This document shows, in pieces, positions 56,269 to 64,000 of a stretch of 64,000 nt of DNA. The translations under genes were made by a program, and so were the position numbers. The stretch comes from Algoriphagus halophilus (lineage in GTDB: Bacteria; Bacteroidota; Bacteroidia; Cytophagales; Cyclobacteriaceae). Each line of letters opens with the position of its first letter. The first letter of the stretch is position 1. The DNA is taken from contig NZ_FSRC01000002.1 in the NCBI RefSeq assembly GCF_900129785.1, positions 620,001 to 684,000 of the forward strand, in the 5' to 3' direction. Under the pieces are notes generated by a model. The model searched no databases. It worked only from the letters and a program-made list of their open reading frames with translations, and had not been told where the DNA came from.

Positions 56269-56428
56269 ATGAGGCTGTCTCAAAAGCCGAGTATTTTGTC
56301 AATCAGAGCACTGGAGCGACGAAAGTCAGGTATCTCGAAGGTTTAATGCAGCGAATTAAATTAGATTTCGATCCCGTACATTTACCGGGGGCTCAATGTG
56401 ATAAAAAGTATTTATGAGACAGCTTCAT
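56269..56428. mobile_element. MITE-like element with terminal inverted repeats
   Basis: ATGAGGCTGTCTCA at 56269 and TGAGACAGCTTCAT at 56415 are inverted repeats over 14 bases with one mismatch, enclosing 132 bases without an ORF. The ends resemble those of transposons common in Bacteroidota (GAGGCTGTCTCAAAA). I could not see a clear target-site duplication. It may instead fold into a terminator for dabA. Confidence 0.5.
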
Positions 56429-56531
56429 TGTTTTTTCTCCCTTATCCTCGGGTTTATTAGAGTGCTCTAAGTTTTTGGTTTATCTTGAGTATTTTCAATT
56501 AACTTTTCACAAAGATGAACCATCCTTATAG

Positions 56532-57527
56532 ATGCCAGATCACCCAGCTATTACATTAATCCAACAATTCAGCTCTTCATTACAAAACAGTGAGATAGAG
56601 TCACTTCAGGCCGAACGATTAATTAATGATATCCACAGTCATTTTTCCAAGCTGACTGATATTTCTGGCTTTGACTTGAAAGTTGAATATTTAGCCGCCG
56701 TCCCAACTTCAAAAGGAAAAGCGCTTGGTCTTAATCATGCTGCTCAATGCCTATTGGATTACCGTCGAACGGTGAAATTTGTCAAGGCTATTTTACAAGC
56801 CATCAAAGAAAGGCAAGCGCTACACCCAGAAGAAGCAATTCAGGTCTTTTATGCTGGATGCGGCCCATATGCCCCCTTTTTAACCTTAATAGCTCCACTT
56901 TTTTCTTCTGATGAGATTCAATTCACTCTCCTAGAGATCAATGAAAATTCCCTCAACTCAGCCAATAAATTAATCCAATCTTTAGGTTTATCAGACTTTT
57001 TAAAGACGGCTTTTCTCGAAGATGCAGTAACTGTTCAAGTTCCTGATCCAGGCCACTACCATATTCTAATCAGTGAAACATTGGATGCCTTGTTATACCG
57101 GGAATGTTATGTTCCAATTTTGAATAATTTACTGCCTCAATTTGATTCAGAGGTGATCTTGATTCCGGAAAATGTGACCATTCACCTCAGCTCACGAAAA
57201 AACTCCGACACACAAGACCCCGAAGAGGAAGAAATCAGCACCATTTTAAATGTTCGGGAAACCCTATCTACCTTATCAAAAGAACAACTTTCCAGCGCTT
57301 TTTTACCTGATGTCGTCATCCCTATTTCTACAATAGAAATTCAGCCCAATCACCGATTTATCCTTGATACTATTGTCCACATCTATAAGAACATTGCTCT
57401 TTTCAGAAATGAATCCTCGCTTACTTTACCCATTGAACTACCTATAGAATGTGCGGCTAATGCTCAATCATTGATTTTCAATTACTATTTGGAGCCTGAA
57501 GTTGAATTGAAATATAGGGTTCAATGA
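56532..57527 (+). CDS. SAM-dependent methyltransferase-like protein (PRMT-like)
   Basis: 331 residues, cytosolic. SAM motif I is FYAGCGPYAPF (about 106-116) and the acidic motif II LLEINENS (133-140); a double-E-like stretch ILISETLDALLYRECYVPI (about 180-198) resembles the substrate loop of arginine methyltransferases. The C-terminal half is beta-rich. It may methylate a protein or small molecule; the substrate is unknown. No operon partner. Confidence 0.72.
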   Translation: MPDHPAITLIQQFSSSLQNSEIESLQAERLINDIHSHFSKLTDISGFDLKVEYLAAVPTSKGKALGLNHAAQCLLDYRRTVKFVKAILQAIKERQALHPEEAIQVFYAGCGPYAPFLTLIAPLFSSDEIQFTLLEINENSLNSANKLIQSLGLSDFLKTAFLEDAVTVQVPDPGHYHILISETLDALLYRECYVPILNNLLPQFDSEVILIPENVTIHLSSRKNSDTQDPEEEEISTILNVRETLSTLSKEQLSSAFLPDVVIPISTIEIQPNHRFILDTIVHIYKNIALFRNESSLTLPIELPIECAANAQSLIFNYYLEPEVELKYRVQ

Positions 57528-57701
57528 TATTCACTCTACTTATTTATAGCTCCTGCTCAGGCTAATTTTATACAATAAATATTAGTATATTCAGTAACTA
57601 ATTTTGTGTTTACCCATCATCCAACAATTACTGAATTCCCTTTGCTAAAAGGCAAGCGTATTTTCTCTTTGTAAGTCGATGTTGCTCAACCGAAAGAAAT
57701 T

Positions 57702-58517
57702 ATGAAAAGATTTGTAGCTATAGGAGGTTTGGTTGCTTTATCGATCATTGCTGCCTATTTCATAATTCAACAAATCAAAACAGAGGCAATTGTAGCTTTA
57801 ATCGTTACTGTTCCAGAAAAACCCAGCCCACTGGATTCTTTACCTATCCAAAAGATAAAAATCCCCATTAAAAAAAGAATTCTTGCTGCGAACTACTACC
57901 AAAAGGATGAAAATGCTCCTGCAATTTTCATTTGTACCGGCAATGGGGAAGCTTTATATGAATGGCTGGAAGTTCAACAATATCTCTATGAGCAAGGATT
58001 TTCCTCATTTGTATTTAGCTATTCCGGGTTTGGAAATAGTACAGGAAAGACAACCTCAACCAGTTTATTTGAAGATGCATTAGCCGCATACCAACAGTTT
58101 ATTTTACTTACTCCAAATGCCAGTAAGCGCTTTGCAATGTCTCATTCTCTTGGAGGAACTCCCCTTTTGGGCATTGCAAGTCAACTTGATCCTGCGCCCG
58201 AAAAGCTTGTGGTGCATGCTGCTTTTTCTTCCATTGTAGAACTCCTAATAGATTTAAAAATTGCTACAAGTAATTCCAAATTACTCTGGCCCAATCTATG
58301 GAATAATGCAGAGTTTGTAGAAGAAATCGAGCTCCCTATTTTATTCGTCCACAGTAAAAATGACCATACTATCCCTTATAAACATAGTCAACAGCTCCTA
58401 GAACATACCGGTGAGAATGGATCTCTCTTGCTTCTTGAAAAGTATGGACACAATGCCATTTATCAGAACGTATCCGACAGTTTGTATAGACCAATTTTAG
58501 AATTCATACGAAAATAA
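57702..58517 (+). CDS. Alpha/beta hydrolase with N-terminal membrane anchor
   Basis: 271 residues. The N-terminal hydrophobic stretch (FVAIGGLVALSIIAAYFII) is an anchor or uncleaved signal. The hydrolase shows FSYSGFGNSTG and the nucleophile elbow in AMSHSLGG, where Ser replaces the first Gly of GxSxG. Asp in VHSKNDHTIPY and His in KYGHNAIY complete the triad. It is close to BAAT/esterase-like serine hydrolases. The substrate is unknown. Confidence 0.85.
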   Translation: MKRFVAIGGLVALSIIAAYFIIQQIKTEAIVALIVTVPEKPSPLDSLPIQKIKIPIKKRILAANYYQKDENAPAIFICTGNGEALYEWLEVQQYLYEQGFSSFVFSYSGFGNSTGKTTSTSLFEDALAAYQQFILLTPNASKRFAMSHSLGGTPLLGIASQLDPAPEKLVVHAAFSSIVELLIDLKIATSNSKLLWPNLWNNAEFVEEIELPILFVHSKNDHTIPYKHSQQLLEHTGENGSLLLLEKYGHNAIYQNVSDSLYRPILEFIRK

Positions 58518-58622
58518 TTAAAGCCTCCTCAGGCTATAAGTTAATATTCTTTCTCTTTCATAGTAGCCTAAGTCCTGCTTTTATACCACGATTCAATTTT
58601 GTAACACTTAAGAAAAAAAACG

Positions 58623-59717
58623 ATGCCCATTTACATGGACCGACACGATATTTCAGCAGATGTTACTGCAGAAAACGTGGCTGATTTGCATAAAGAAGAC
58701 CTTAAGATTCAAGCCAAGTTCAATTGCAAGGGTTTAACCTACTGGTTTGACGAATCCAAAAAAATAGCTTTTTGTCTGATTGAGGCCCCCAATAAAGATG
58801 CAATTCACAAGATGCATCAACATGCCCATGGAGAAGTTCCCAATCAAATCATAGAAGTGGACCCTCATTTAGTTGAATCCTTTTTAGGTAGGATCAAAGA
58901 CCCTTTTCAATCTTCTCCCAATACACAAGAATTAATCAATGAATCCGCACAAAGGGTGATTATGTGTCTTCGGTTTGAACCGCTACAACTAAGAGATCTA
59001 ACTGTATTGAAATGGAAGAGTATTCTTCAAAGCTTCTTGAATGTCCTTAAAGAAAAGCTAAACAAATACGAAGGGAGCATAGGAAATAAAGTTGGGTCTC
59101 AATTTTTATTGTCATTTAAAGACCTTCAAGATGCGATTAGCTATGGCCAAGAGCTAGTAAAGCATTTAAAAATTGGAAAGCCTCTACTCAATATAAAAAT
59201 CGGACTATCTACCGGCATGCCTCTCAGCGATGGCAATGATCTTTTTGAGCATGTAATATCAAAGTCAATCGCATTGAGTTATTTTAAAACAAATGGGATC
59301 ATTCTTTCGGATTCCTATTTGATAAACCAAAAAGGCCTACAAAAAAATATGCCTATCAATTTATCTAAAGAGGATTTAAAAATACTATATCATCTTTTAG
59401 AGTTTGTAAAAAAGGAATGGCAAAACCCACAAGTGAAGGTCGAAGATTTTGGTCATACATTGGGATTGAGCAAAACTTTGATGTACCGAAACATGATCCG
59501 ACTCACTGGAAAATCCCCGAATAACTTTTTACGCAAATACAGGCTGGATCAAGCATTGGATCAATTAACCATGCAGGAAAAATCACTCACCGAAATCGCC
59601 TTTGAATCAGGATTTAACAGCGGAACTTATTTTTCAAAATGCTTCCGAAAACAGTTTGGGACTCTTCCTTCCTCTTATTTAAAAACATTCAGTGATCCTG
59701 AACCAAATGTGCAGTAA
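58623..59717 (+). CDS. DUF4242 - degenerate cyclase - AraC transcriptional regulator fusion
   Basis: 364 residues. About 1-92 is a DUF4242 (SCO4226-type, nickel-binding) domain with the histidine-rich HKMHQHAHGEV. About 100-245 looks like a class III cyclase homology domain (IKIGLSTGMPL, SKSIALSYFKTNGIILSDSYL correspond to the IGINTG and VNLAARL regions) but lacks metal aspartates and the Asn/Arg pair, so it is probably a sensor only. About 265-355 is an AraC helix-turn-helix (FGHTLGLSKTLMYRNMIRLTGKS, IAFESGFNSGTYFSKCFRKQFG, shown in pieces). It likely controls the truncated globin that starts 93 bases downstream. Confidence 0.78.
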   Translation: MPIYMDRHDISADVTAENVADLHKEDLKIQAKFNCKGLTYWFDESKKIAFCLIEAPNKDAIHKMHQHAHGEVPNQIIEVDPHLVESFLGRIKDPFQSSPNTQELINESAQRVIMCLRFEPLQLRDLTVLKWKSILQSFLNVLKEKLNKYEGSIGNKVGSQFLLSFKDLQDAISYGQELVKHLKIGKPLLNIKIGLSTGMPLSDGNDLFEHVISKSIALSYFKTNGIILSDSYLINQKGLQKNMPINLSKEDLKILYHLLEFVKKEWQNPQVKVEDFGHTLGLSKTLMYRNMIRLTGKSPNNFLRKYRLDQALDQLTMQEKSLTEIAFESGFNSGTYFSKCFRKQFGTLPSSYLKTFSDPEPNVQ

Positions 59718-59736
59718 AAATAACTAATTGTGCACG

Positions 59737-59764
59737 TTGAGGGAAGATGATCGCGGTACTTTTG
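59737..59764 (+). promoter_or_regulatory. Consensus Bacteroidota promoter for the second truncated globin
   Basis: TTG at 59737, 17 bases, then TACTTTTG at 59757, an exact TAnnTTTG match. The globin ATG lies 47 bases downstream. This is the clearest promoter in the window. Confidence 0.7.
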
Positions 59765-59810
59765 AGAACTGCCAATCTTTATTTTTCAATTCTTAAACCA
59801 ATAGATAACC

Positions 59811-60206
59811 ATGTCAAACTCAACTCAACAAATAGACGTTTCCCTCTTCGATAGATTGGGAAAAACTGATGGAATCACGAGGATTGTTGAAGATGTGATT
59901 CAAGCTCATATGGAGAATCCCAAAATCCAGGCAATTTTTATTCCTTACAAGGATACTCCTGAAAAGCTAGAGGTGATCCTCCAACATACCGTAGATTTTT
60001 TTAGTGAAGGAAGTGGTGGACCAGTAGTTTACAAAGGAAGAGATATGGTGACTACCCATAAGGGGATGAACATTACTCCGGAGGAATATGCATGCGTAGT
60101 AGATGATATCATGGGGGTATTGGGAAAGCATCAAATAGATGAGGCTTCCCAAAATGAGGTGATCAAAATTCTTGAGTCCCTAAAAGGGATGATCATTGGG
60201 CAATAA
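59811..60206 (+). CDS. Group I-like truncated hemoglobin
   Basis: 131 residues. LFDRLGKTDGITRIVEDVI opens the globin, GGPVVYKGRDM follows, and His83 in TTHKGMNIT is the likely proximal ligand. By my alignment the B10 position is Ile (VEDVI) where group I proteins usually have Tyr, as also in the protein at 30014. It is downstream of the DUF4242-AraC regulator and has a consensus promoter of its own. Confidence 0.87.
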   Translation: MSNSTQQIDVSLFDRLGKTDGITRIVEDVIQAHMENPKIQAIFIPYKDTPEKLEVILQHTVDFFSEGSGGPVVYKGRDMVTTHKGMNITPEEYACVVDDIMGVLGKHQIDEASQNEVIKILESLKGMIIGQ

Positions 60207-60323
60207 ATCTATCCTGATTTTCATTGATACTTAAAAAAAGTAAACTGAAACGGCTCTTATAAATCCAATTTTTCCGTTCCTCTTTTCCATTCAAAATTCT
60301 TTATCTTACTGAAAATAAGGAAT

Positions 60324-61688
60324 ATGAAAAGGAAAGAATTTATCAAAACATCATCAGTACTTTTTGCTGGGAGTCTACTTTCCCCCTACTTAGCATGTAC
60401 TCCCCAAAATACAACGAAAGAAGACCTTCAAGAAATCATTAGGAAAAACTGGGCTGGAAATTATACCTACCAAGCAAAAAACCTATATGAGCCCAACTCG
60501 GTAGAAGAACTACAAAATCTAATCAAGTCTTTAAACAAGCAAAAAGCTTTAGGTTCCAGACATTGTTTTAATAATATTGCCGATAGCCCGGAAAATCAAA
60601 TCTCCACCAGAAACTTAAATCAAATTGTCTCACTGGATGAAGGAAATAAGACCCTCACCGTAGAGGCAGGCGCTCGATATGGGGATTTTTCTGAAGAACT
60701 CTATCAAAAAGGATACGCCCTACATAATCTAGCCTCTTTGCCCCATATTACTGTGGCCGGTGCATGTGCCACGGCAACGCATGGCTCTGGTGTAAATAAT
60801 GGAAATTTAGCGACCTCGGTAGTAGCAGTAGAATTAATCAAGCCAACAGGTGAACTGGTTAAAATTAATCGAGAACACCCAGACTTTCCTGCTGTGGTAG
60901 TAGGCTTAGGAGCTTTTGGTATTATCAGTAAAGTTACATTAGCAATTCAGGATGCCTTTGACGTGAGACAAGATGTTTTCCAGGATTTACCACTCTCATC
61001 TGTGGAAAATAACTTTGATGAAATCATGTCCAGTGGTTATAGTGTCAGCTTGTTTACAGACTGGATGGATAATAAGGTTAGCGAAGTTTGGGTAAAAAGA
61101 AGAATGGACAACAATCCACAAGAGTTGGGAGATGATTTTTATGGAGCAAAAGCAGCTACTAAAAACCTGCATCCCATCGTAGAACTATCTGCGGAAGCTT
61201 GTTCAGAGCAAATGGGAGTTCCCGGTCCTTGGTACGATAGACTTCCTCATTTTAAAATGGGATTCACCCCAAGTGCTGGAGAGGAATTGCAATCTGAATA
61301 TTTTATTCCCAGAGAACACGCAGTAGCGGCAATCATGGCAGTAGAAAAACTGAAAGAGGAAATTAACCCTCACTTAATGATTACTGAAATTAGAACCATC
61401 GCTGCAGACAACTTTTGGATGAGCCCATGCTATCAACAAGATTCAATCGCCATTCACTTTACCTGGAAGCCAAAAACCAAGGAAGTAATGGAAACCTTAC
61501 CAAAAATTGAAGAGGTACTGGCTCCATTCGGAGTTAAACCTCACTGGGGCAAATTATTCACGATTTCTCCTGCCCTCCTTCATGTTTTGTATGAGAAATT
61601 TCCTGAATTCCTAGCCTTGGCCAATAGCTATGATCCTGATGGAAAGTTTCGAAATAGTTATCTGGATTTGAATATTTATAAAATGTAG
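60324..61688 (+). CDS. FAD-dependent alditol/lactone oxidase-like protein, exported lipoprotein
   Basis: 454 residues. The N-terminus (KRKEFIKTSSVLFAGSLLSPYLAC) fits a lipoprotein, possibly Tat-exported with KR in place of RR. The VAO-type FAD domain shows LGSRHCFN, where His80 is the expected covalent FAD attachment, and HGSGVNNGNLATSVVAVELIKPTGE (partial), GLGAFGII. The C-terminal domain is of the D-arabinono-lactone-oxidase type. It is closest in motif layout to xylitol/alditol oxidases that convert alditols to aldoses with H2O2. No operon partner is certain. Confidence 0.85.
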   Translation: MKRKEFIKTSSVLFAGSLLSPYLACTPQNTTKEDLQEIIRKNWAGNYTYQAKNLYEPNSVEELQNLIKSLNKQKALGSRHCFNNIADSPENQISTRNLNQIVSLDEGNKTLTVEAGARYGDFSEELYQKGYALHNLASLPHITVAGACATATHGSGVNNGNLATSVVAVELIKPTGELVKINREHPDFPAVVVGLGAFGIISKVTLAIQDAFDVRQDVFQDLPLSSVENNFDEIMSSGYSVSLFTDWMDNKVSEVWVKRRMDNNPQELGDDFYGAKAATKNLHPIVELSAEACSEQMGVPGPWYDRLPHFKMGFTPSAGEELQSEYFIPREHAVAAIMAVEKLKEEINPHLMITEIRTIAADNFWMSPCYQQDSIAIHFTWKPKTKEVMETLPKIEEVLAPFGVKPHWGKLFTISPALLHVLYEKFPEFLALANSYDPDGKFRNSYLDLNIYKM

Positions 61689-61830
61689 CGGGCAACTCAT
61701 TCAATTTAAAGTTTTGCTGTTTATTAACTGGTACTGATTGTATTTTGTCAGGAATTCGACTGATTCCCTCAAAACTTTGGTAATCAAGTACTTTTTAGCG
61801 TTTTTATTAAAGCAATCAACCACCAAGCAT

Positions 61831-63405
61831 ATGAAACATCTACTAACTTTTTGTCTTGGGCTCATACTCCTAAGTTCCAGTGTGTATTCCCAAGTTCAAC
61901 TCAACCCTGCTCCAGATCGAAGAGCTGATGAAGGAGAAGGCCCCTTTGAACGGTTAATCATTAGAGGTGCCATCGTCATTGATGGTTCAGGGGCTCCTCC
62001 AGCAGGACCAGCCGACATCGTTATTGAAGGAAATAAAATTGTGGAAATCCGACAGGTGGGAGTTCCAAATGTCCCAATAGACGATGCTTCCAGACCTCAA
62101 GGGGCCACCAAGGAAATCGATGCTCATGGATCCTACATTATGCCTGGATTCATCAATCTTCATGCTCACATCGGGGGAGCTGAAAAGTCACCCAATTCAG
62201 AATATCCCTATAAGTTGTATTTGGCACATGGAGTTACCACGATTAGAGGAGTCCCTGCTGCCAATGTAGCTTGGACTCAAAGCGAGAAAAAACGCTCCGC
62301 AGCAAATGAAATTGTGGCTCCCAGAATCGTTGCATTTCATACCTTGGGACAAGGAGAAAACTGGAAGGGAGGACCTGTTTATACTCCTGAAAAAGCCAAA
62401 GAATGGGTCTCTTGGGCTGCCAGCCAAGGAGTAGAGGGAATCAAGTTCTTTAACCATGATCCAGATGTGCTTCAAGCAGCCATCGACGCTGCCCATGAAA
62501 ATGGAATGGGAACGGTCGCTCATATCGCTCAGCCAATGGTCGCTCAGACCAATGCCTTGGATGCAGCAAGAATGGGCCTTGACAACATGACCCACTATTA
62601 CGGTTTATTTGAAGCATTGTATAAAGATGAAGACATACAGCATTGGCCTGCTGAATTCAACTATAATGACGAGCAGCATCGCTTTAGTCAAGTAGCTTAC
62701 CAATGGGACAAAATTCATCCAAGAGGAAGTGAAAAATGGAATGCTTTGATCCAGGAATTTTTGGAGCATGATTTCATTATAGATCCCACGATGACTGCCT
62801 ATTTAGCCGGAAGAGATCTTATGCGAGAGCGAAATGCTGAATGGCATCAGGAATACACCTTGCCTTCTCTTTGGGATTTCTATACACCAAACCGTGAAAA
62901 CCATGGATCCTATTTTTACAATTGGACTTCTTGGGATGAAACTGCCTGGCGAAATTTCTACAGAGTATGGATGTCATTCTTGAACGACTATAAAAATGCG
63001 GGAGGTAGGGTTACTGTCAGTGACGATGCCTCCTTTATCTACAATCTTTGGGGCTTTGGTTTGATAGAAGAAATGGAATTACTTCAAGAGGCAGGTTTCC
63101 ATCCATTGGAAGTCATCAGAGGGGCAACCCTTCACGCAGCCCAAGCCATCTTTGAACCCAAAGGAAAGCCAATTGAATTTGGGGTTATTCGTCCTGGTCT
63201 ATTGGCAGATTTGGTGATTGTGGATGAAAACCCAATAGAAAATCTCAAGGTACTTTATGGAACTGGCTTCTTGAAGCTCAATGATGAGACTGGGGAAATG
63301 GAACGAGTGGGTGGAGTAAAATACACCATCAAAGATGGAATAGTTTACGATGCAGTTCAACTTCGAGAGGATATTAAAGAAATGGTCCGAAATCAAAAGA
63401 AATAA
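61831..63405 (+). CDS. Secreted amidohydrolase
   Basis: 524 residues from the ATG at 61831, where the signal peptide begins (HLLTFCLGLILLSSSVYSQ); an in-frame TTG at 61738 is rejected. The amidohydrolase motif is His111-Ala-His113 in MPGFINLHAHIGG. Later ligands are in TVAHIAQ and DNMTHYYG, and SVSDDAS-like VTVSDDASF supplies the Asp. It ends with GLLADLVIVDENP, typical of imidazolonepropionase-like exported enzymes. It resembles the C-terminal half of the long amidohydrolase at 1875. The substrate is unknown. Confidence 0.88.
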   Translation: MKHLLTFCLGLILLSSSVYSQVQLNPAPDRRADEGEGPFERLIIRGAIVIDGSGAPPAGPADIVIEGNKIVEIRQVGVPNVPIDDASRPQGATKEIDAHGSYIMPGFINLHAHIGGAEKSPNSEYPYKLYLAHGVTTIRGVPAANVAWTQSEKKRSAANEIVAPRIVAFHTLGQGENWKGGPVYTPEKAKEWVSWAASQGVEGIKFFNHDPDVLQAAIDAAHENGMGTVAHIAQPMVAQTNALDAARMGLDNMTHYYGLFEALYKDEDIQHWPAEFNYNDEQHRFSQVAYQWDKIHPRGSEKWNALIQEFLEHDFIIDPTMTAYLAGRDLMRERNAEWHQEYTLPSLWDFYTPNRENHGSYFYNWTSWDETAWRNFYRVWMSFLNDYKNAGGRVTVSDDASFIYNLWGFGLIEEMELLQEAGFHPLEVIRGATLHAAQAIFEPKGKPIEFGVIRPGLLADLVIVDENPIENLKVLYGTGFLKLNDETGEMERVGGVKYTIKDGIVYDAVQLREDIKEMVRNQKK

Positions 63406-63426
63406 GAACTTCCTGTTTAAAAACAT

Positions 63427-63458
63427 CTCCCAGAGTGGTTTCCTCTCTGGGGGTTTTT
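63427..63458 (+). terminator. Terminator after the secreted amidohydrolase
   Basis: Stem CCCAGAG / CTCTGGG with a nine-base loop, followed by GGTTTTT. It lies about 20 bases after the stop. Confidence 0.8.
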
Positions 63459-63634
63459 ACCCTTTTTTGATTTTGTCTTTCACTGATATGTTTCTTCAAA
63501 ATCAATATTTTTATCATGACTTAAGGATCACTTTTCATGGTTCGAATCGATTCATTTAGAATGTCTTCCTAGTCAACAAAACAGAATCTACCATATGACA
63601 AATTGATTCCCGTCAACCTTCCAAAAAACTTAAG

Positions 63635-64000
63635 ATGTCTCTTCGAGTCCTATTACTGAGCAGTCTTCTAATTATCAATTGCTACAGCTTACTTGCACAA
63701 AATAATCCAACACCTCCTCCAAACATTGTATGGATTACCTCTGAGGATAATTCCATGCATTATTTAAAGCTCTTCAATGAAAATGGCGTAGCAACTCCAA
63801 ATATTGAAAGCTTGGCAGATCATGGATTGCTATTTACTCACGCATTTTCAAATGCTCCCGTTTGTAGCGTAGCCAGATCCACCATCATTTCAGGAAGTTA
63901 TGCTCCAAGAATCGGCTCTCAATTTCATAGAAAAAGCAAGACTGTTCCACTGCCGGATTCCCTTCGAATGTTTCCCTTTTACTTAAGAAGAGCAGGCTAT
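63635..64000 (+). CDS. Exported sulfatase, N-terminal part (runs off the window)
   Basis: The first 122 codons are open to the window edge. A signal peptide (RVLLLSSLLIINCYSLLAQ) precedes NIVWITSEDNS, the first metal-binding Asp region, and PVCSVARSTIISG, where Cys77 is the formylglycine position. The motif is C-S-V-A-R, with Val in place of the Pro of CxPxR, a variant also seen in other sulfatases. This places it in a different subgroup from the arylsulfatase at 39030. Its substrate cannot be judged from this fragment. Confidence 0.82.
   Translation, partial: MSLRVLLLSSLLIINCYSLLAQNNPTPPPNIVWITSEDNSMHYLKLFNENGVATPNIESLADHGLLFTHAFSNAPVCSVARSTIISGSYAPRIGSQFHRKSKTVPLPDSLRMFPFYLRRAGY

Noticed and set aside
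56269..56428. End of a full insertion sequence
   Set aside because: No transposase frame lies inside or next to it; only a MITE-like or terminator reading is supportable.
63539..63548. GGTTCGAATC, resembling a tRNA T-arm
   Set aside because: No acceptor, D or anticodon arm can be built around it.
1..64000. CRISPR array or tandem-repeat array
   Set aside because: No evenly spaced direct repeats were seen; the repeats found are single pairs in intergenic DNA.

Overview
The window looks like chromosomal DNA of a Bacteroidota bacterium, most likely of the Cytophagales (Cyclobacteriaceae, Algoriphagus-like). The base composition is AT-rich and ribosome binding sites are weak and A-rich. Several promoter-like sites follow the Bacteroidota TTG/TAnnTTTG pattern. 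The protein families also fit this group: DUF6090, DUF5060, LytTR and LuxR membrane regulators, PD40 amidohydrolases, and many secreted esterases and serine hydrolases with Sec or lipoprotein signals. This assignment is inference from families and composition; there is no rRNA or other marker gene. I saw no tRNA, rRNA, CRISPR array, prophage or intact transposase gene.

Layout. 0-1.7 kb: the tail of a histidine kinase, a stand-alone response regulator and a response regulator fused to a class III nucleotidyl cyclase. 1.9-10.3 kb: a very long TolB-propeller amidohydrolase, an esterase gene broken by one in-frame TAG, and a serine hydrolase/sodium-solute symporter pair. 10.4-17.8 kb: an outer-membrane protein, an acyltransferase-like condensation enzyme with a small partner, a DUF5060 glycoside-hydrolase-like protein flanked by two copies of a hairpin repeat, and a DUF6090 protein. 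18-22.5 kb: a membrane LuxR regulator, a CBM-esterase, and a metallo-hydrolase preceded by the decayed 3' end of a second copy of itself. 22.9-34 kb: small lipoproteins, a GDCCVxC protein, a LytTR regulator, a serine hydrolase, amidohydrolase, PD40 protein, truncated globin, esterases and a Crp-type regulator.

34-38.4 kb (minus strand) is the most unusual part. It is a tight three-gene operon of an ATP-grasp ligase, a 662-residue protein with a papain-like Cys-His-Asn arrangement, and an alanine racemase. This looks like an undescribed small-peptide or D-amino-acid pathway. It is divergent from an arylsulfatase/DUF1254/SphA-like outer-membrane channel cluster (39-44.6 kb).

44.8-50.5 kb: a membrane nucleotidyl cyclase with non-canonical base-recognition residues, a TonB-C-terminal-like secreted protein, a two-subunit molybdenum hydroxylase (IorAB type) and a Tat-exported DsrE-like protein. 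50.7-56.3 kb: a LysR regulator divergent from a 101-residue protein plus DabB and DabA, a complete inorganic-carbon pump with its active-site residues. 56.3-64 kb: a MITE-like element, a methyltransferase-like protein, a lipase-like hydrolase, a DUF4242/degenerate-cyclase/AraC fusion, a second truncated globin, an alditol-oxidase-like flavoprotein, an amidohydrolase and the start of a second sulfatase.

Several upstream start codons (TTG/GTG) were replaced by an internal ATG where a signal peptide or family N-terminus clearly begins there: 12432, 17016, 19113 (minus), 26967, 27748, 51727 and 61831.
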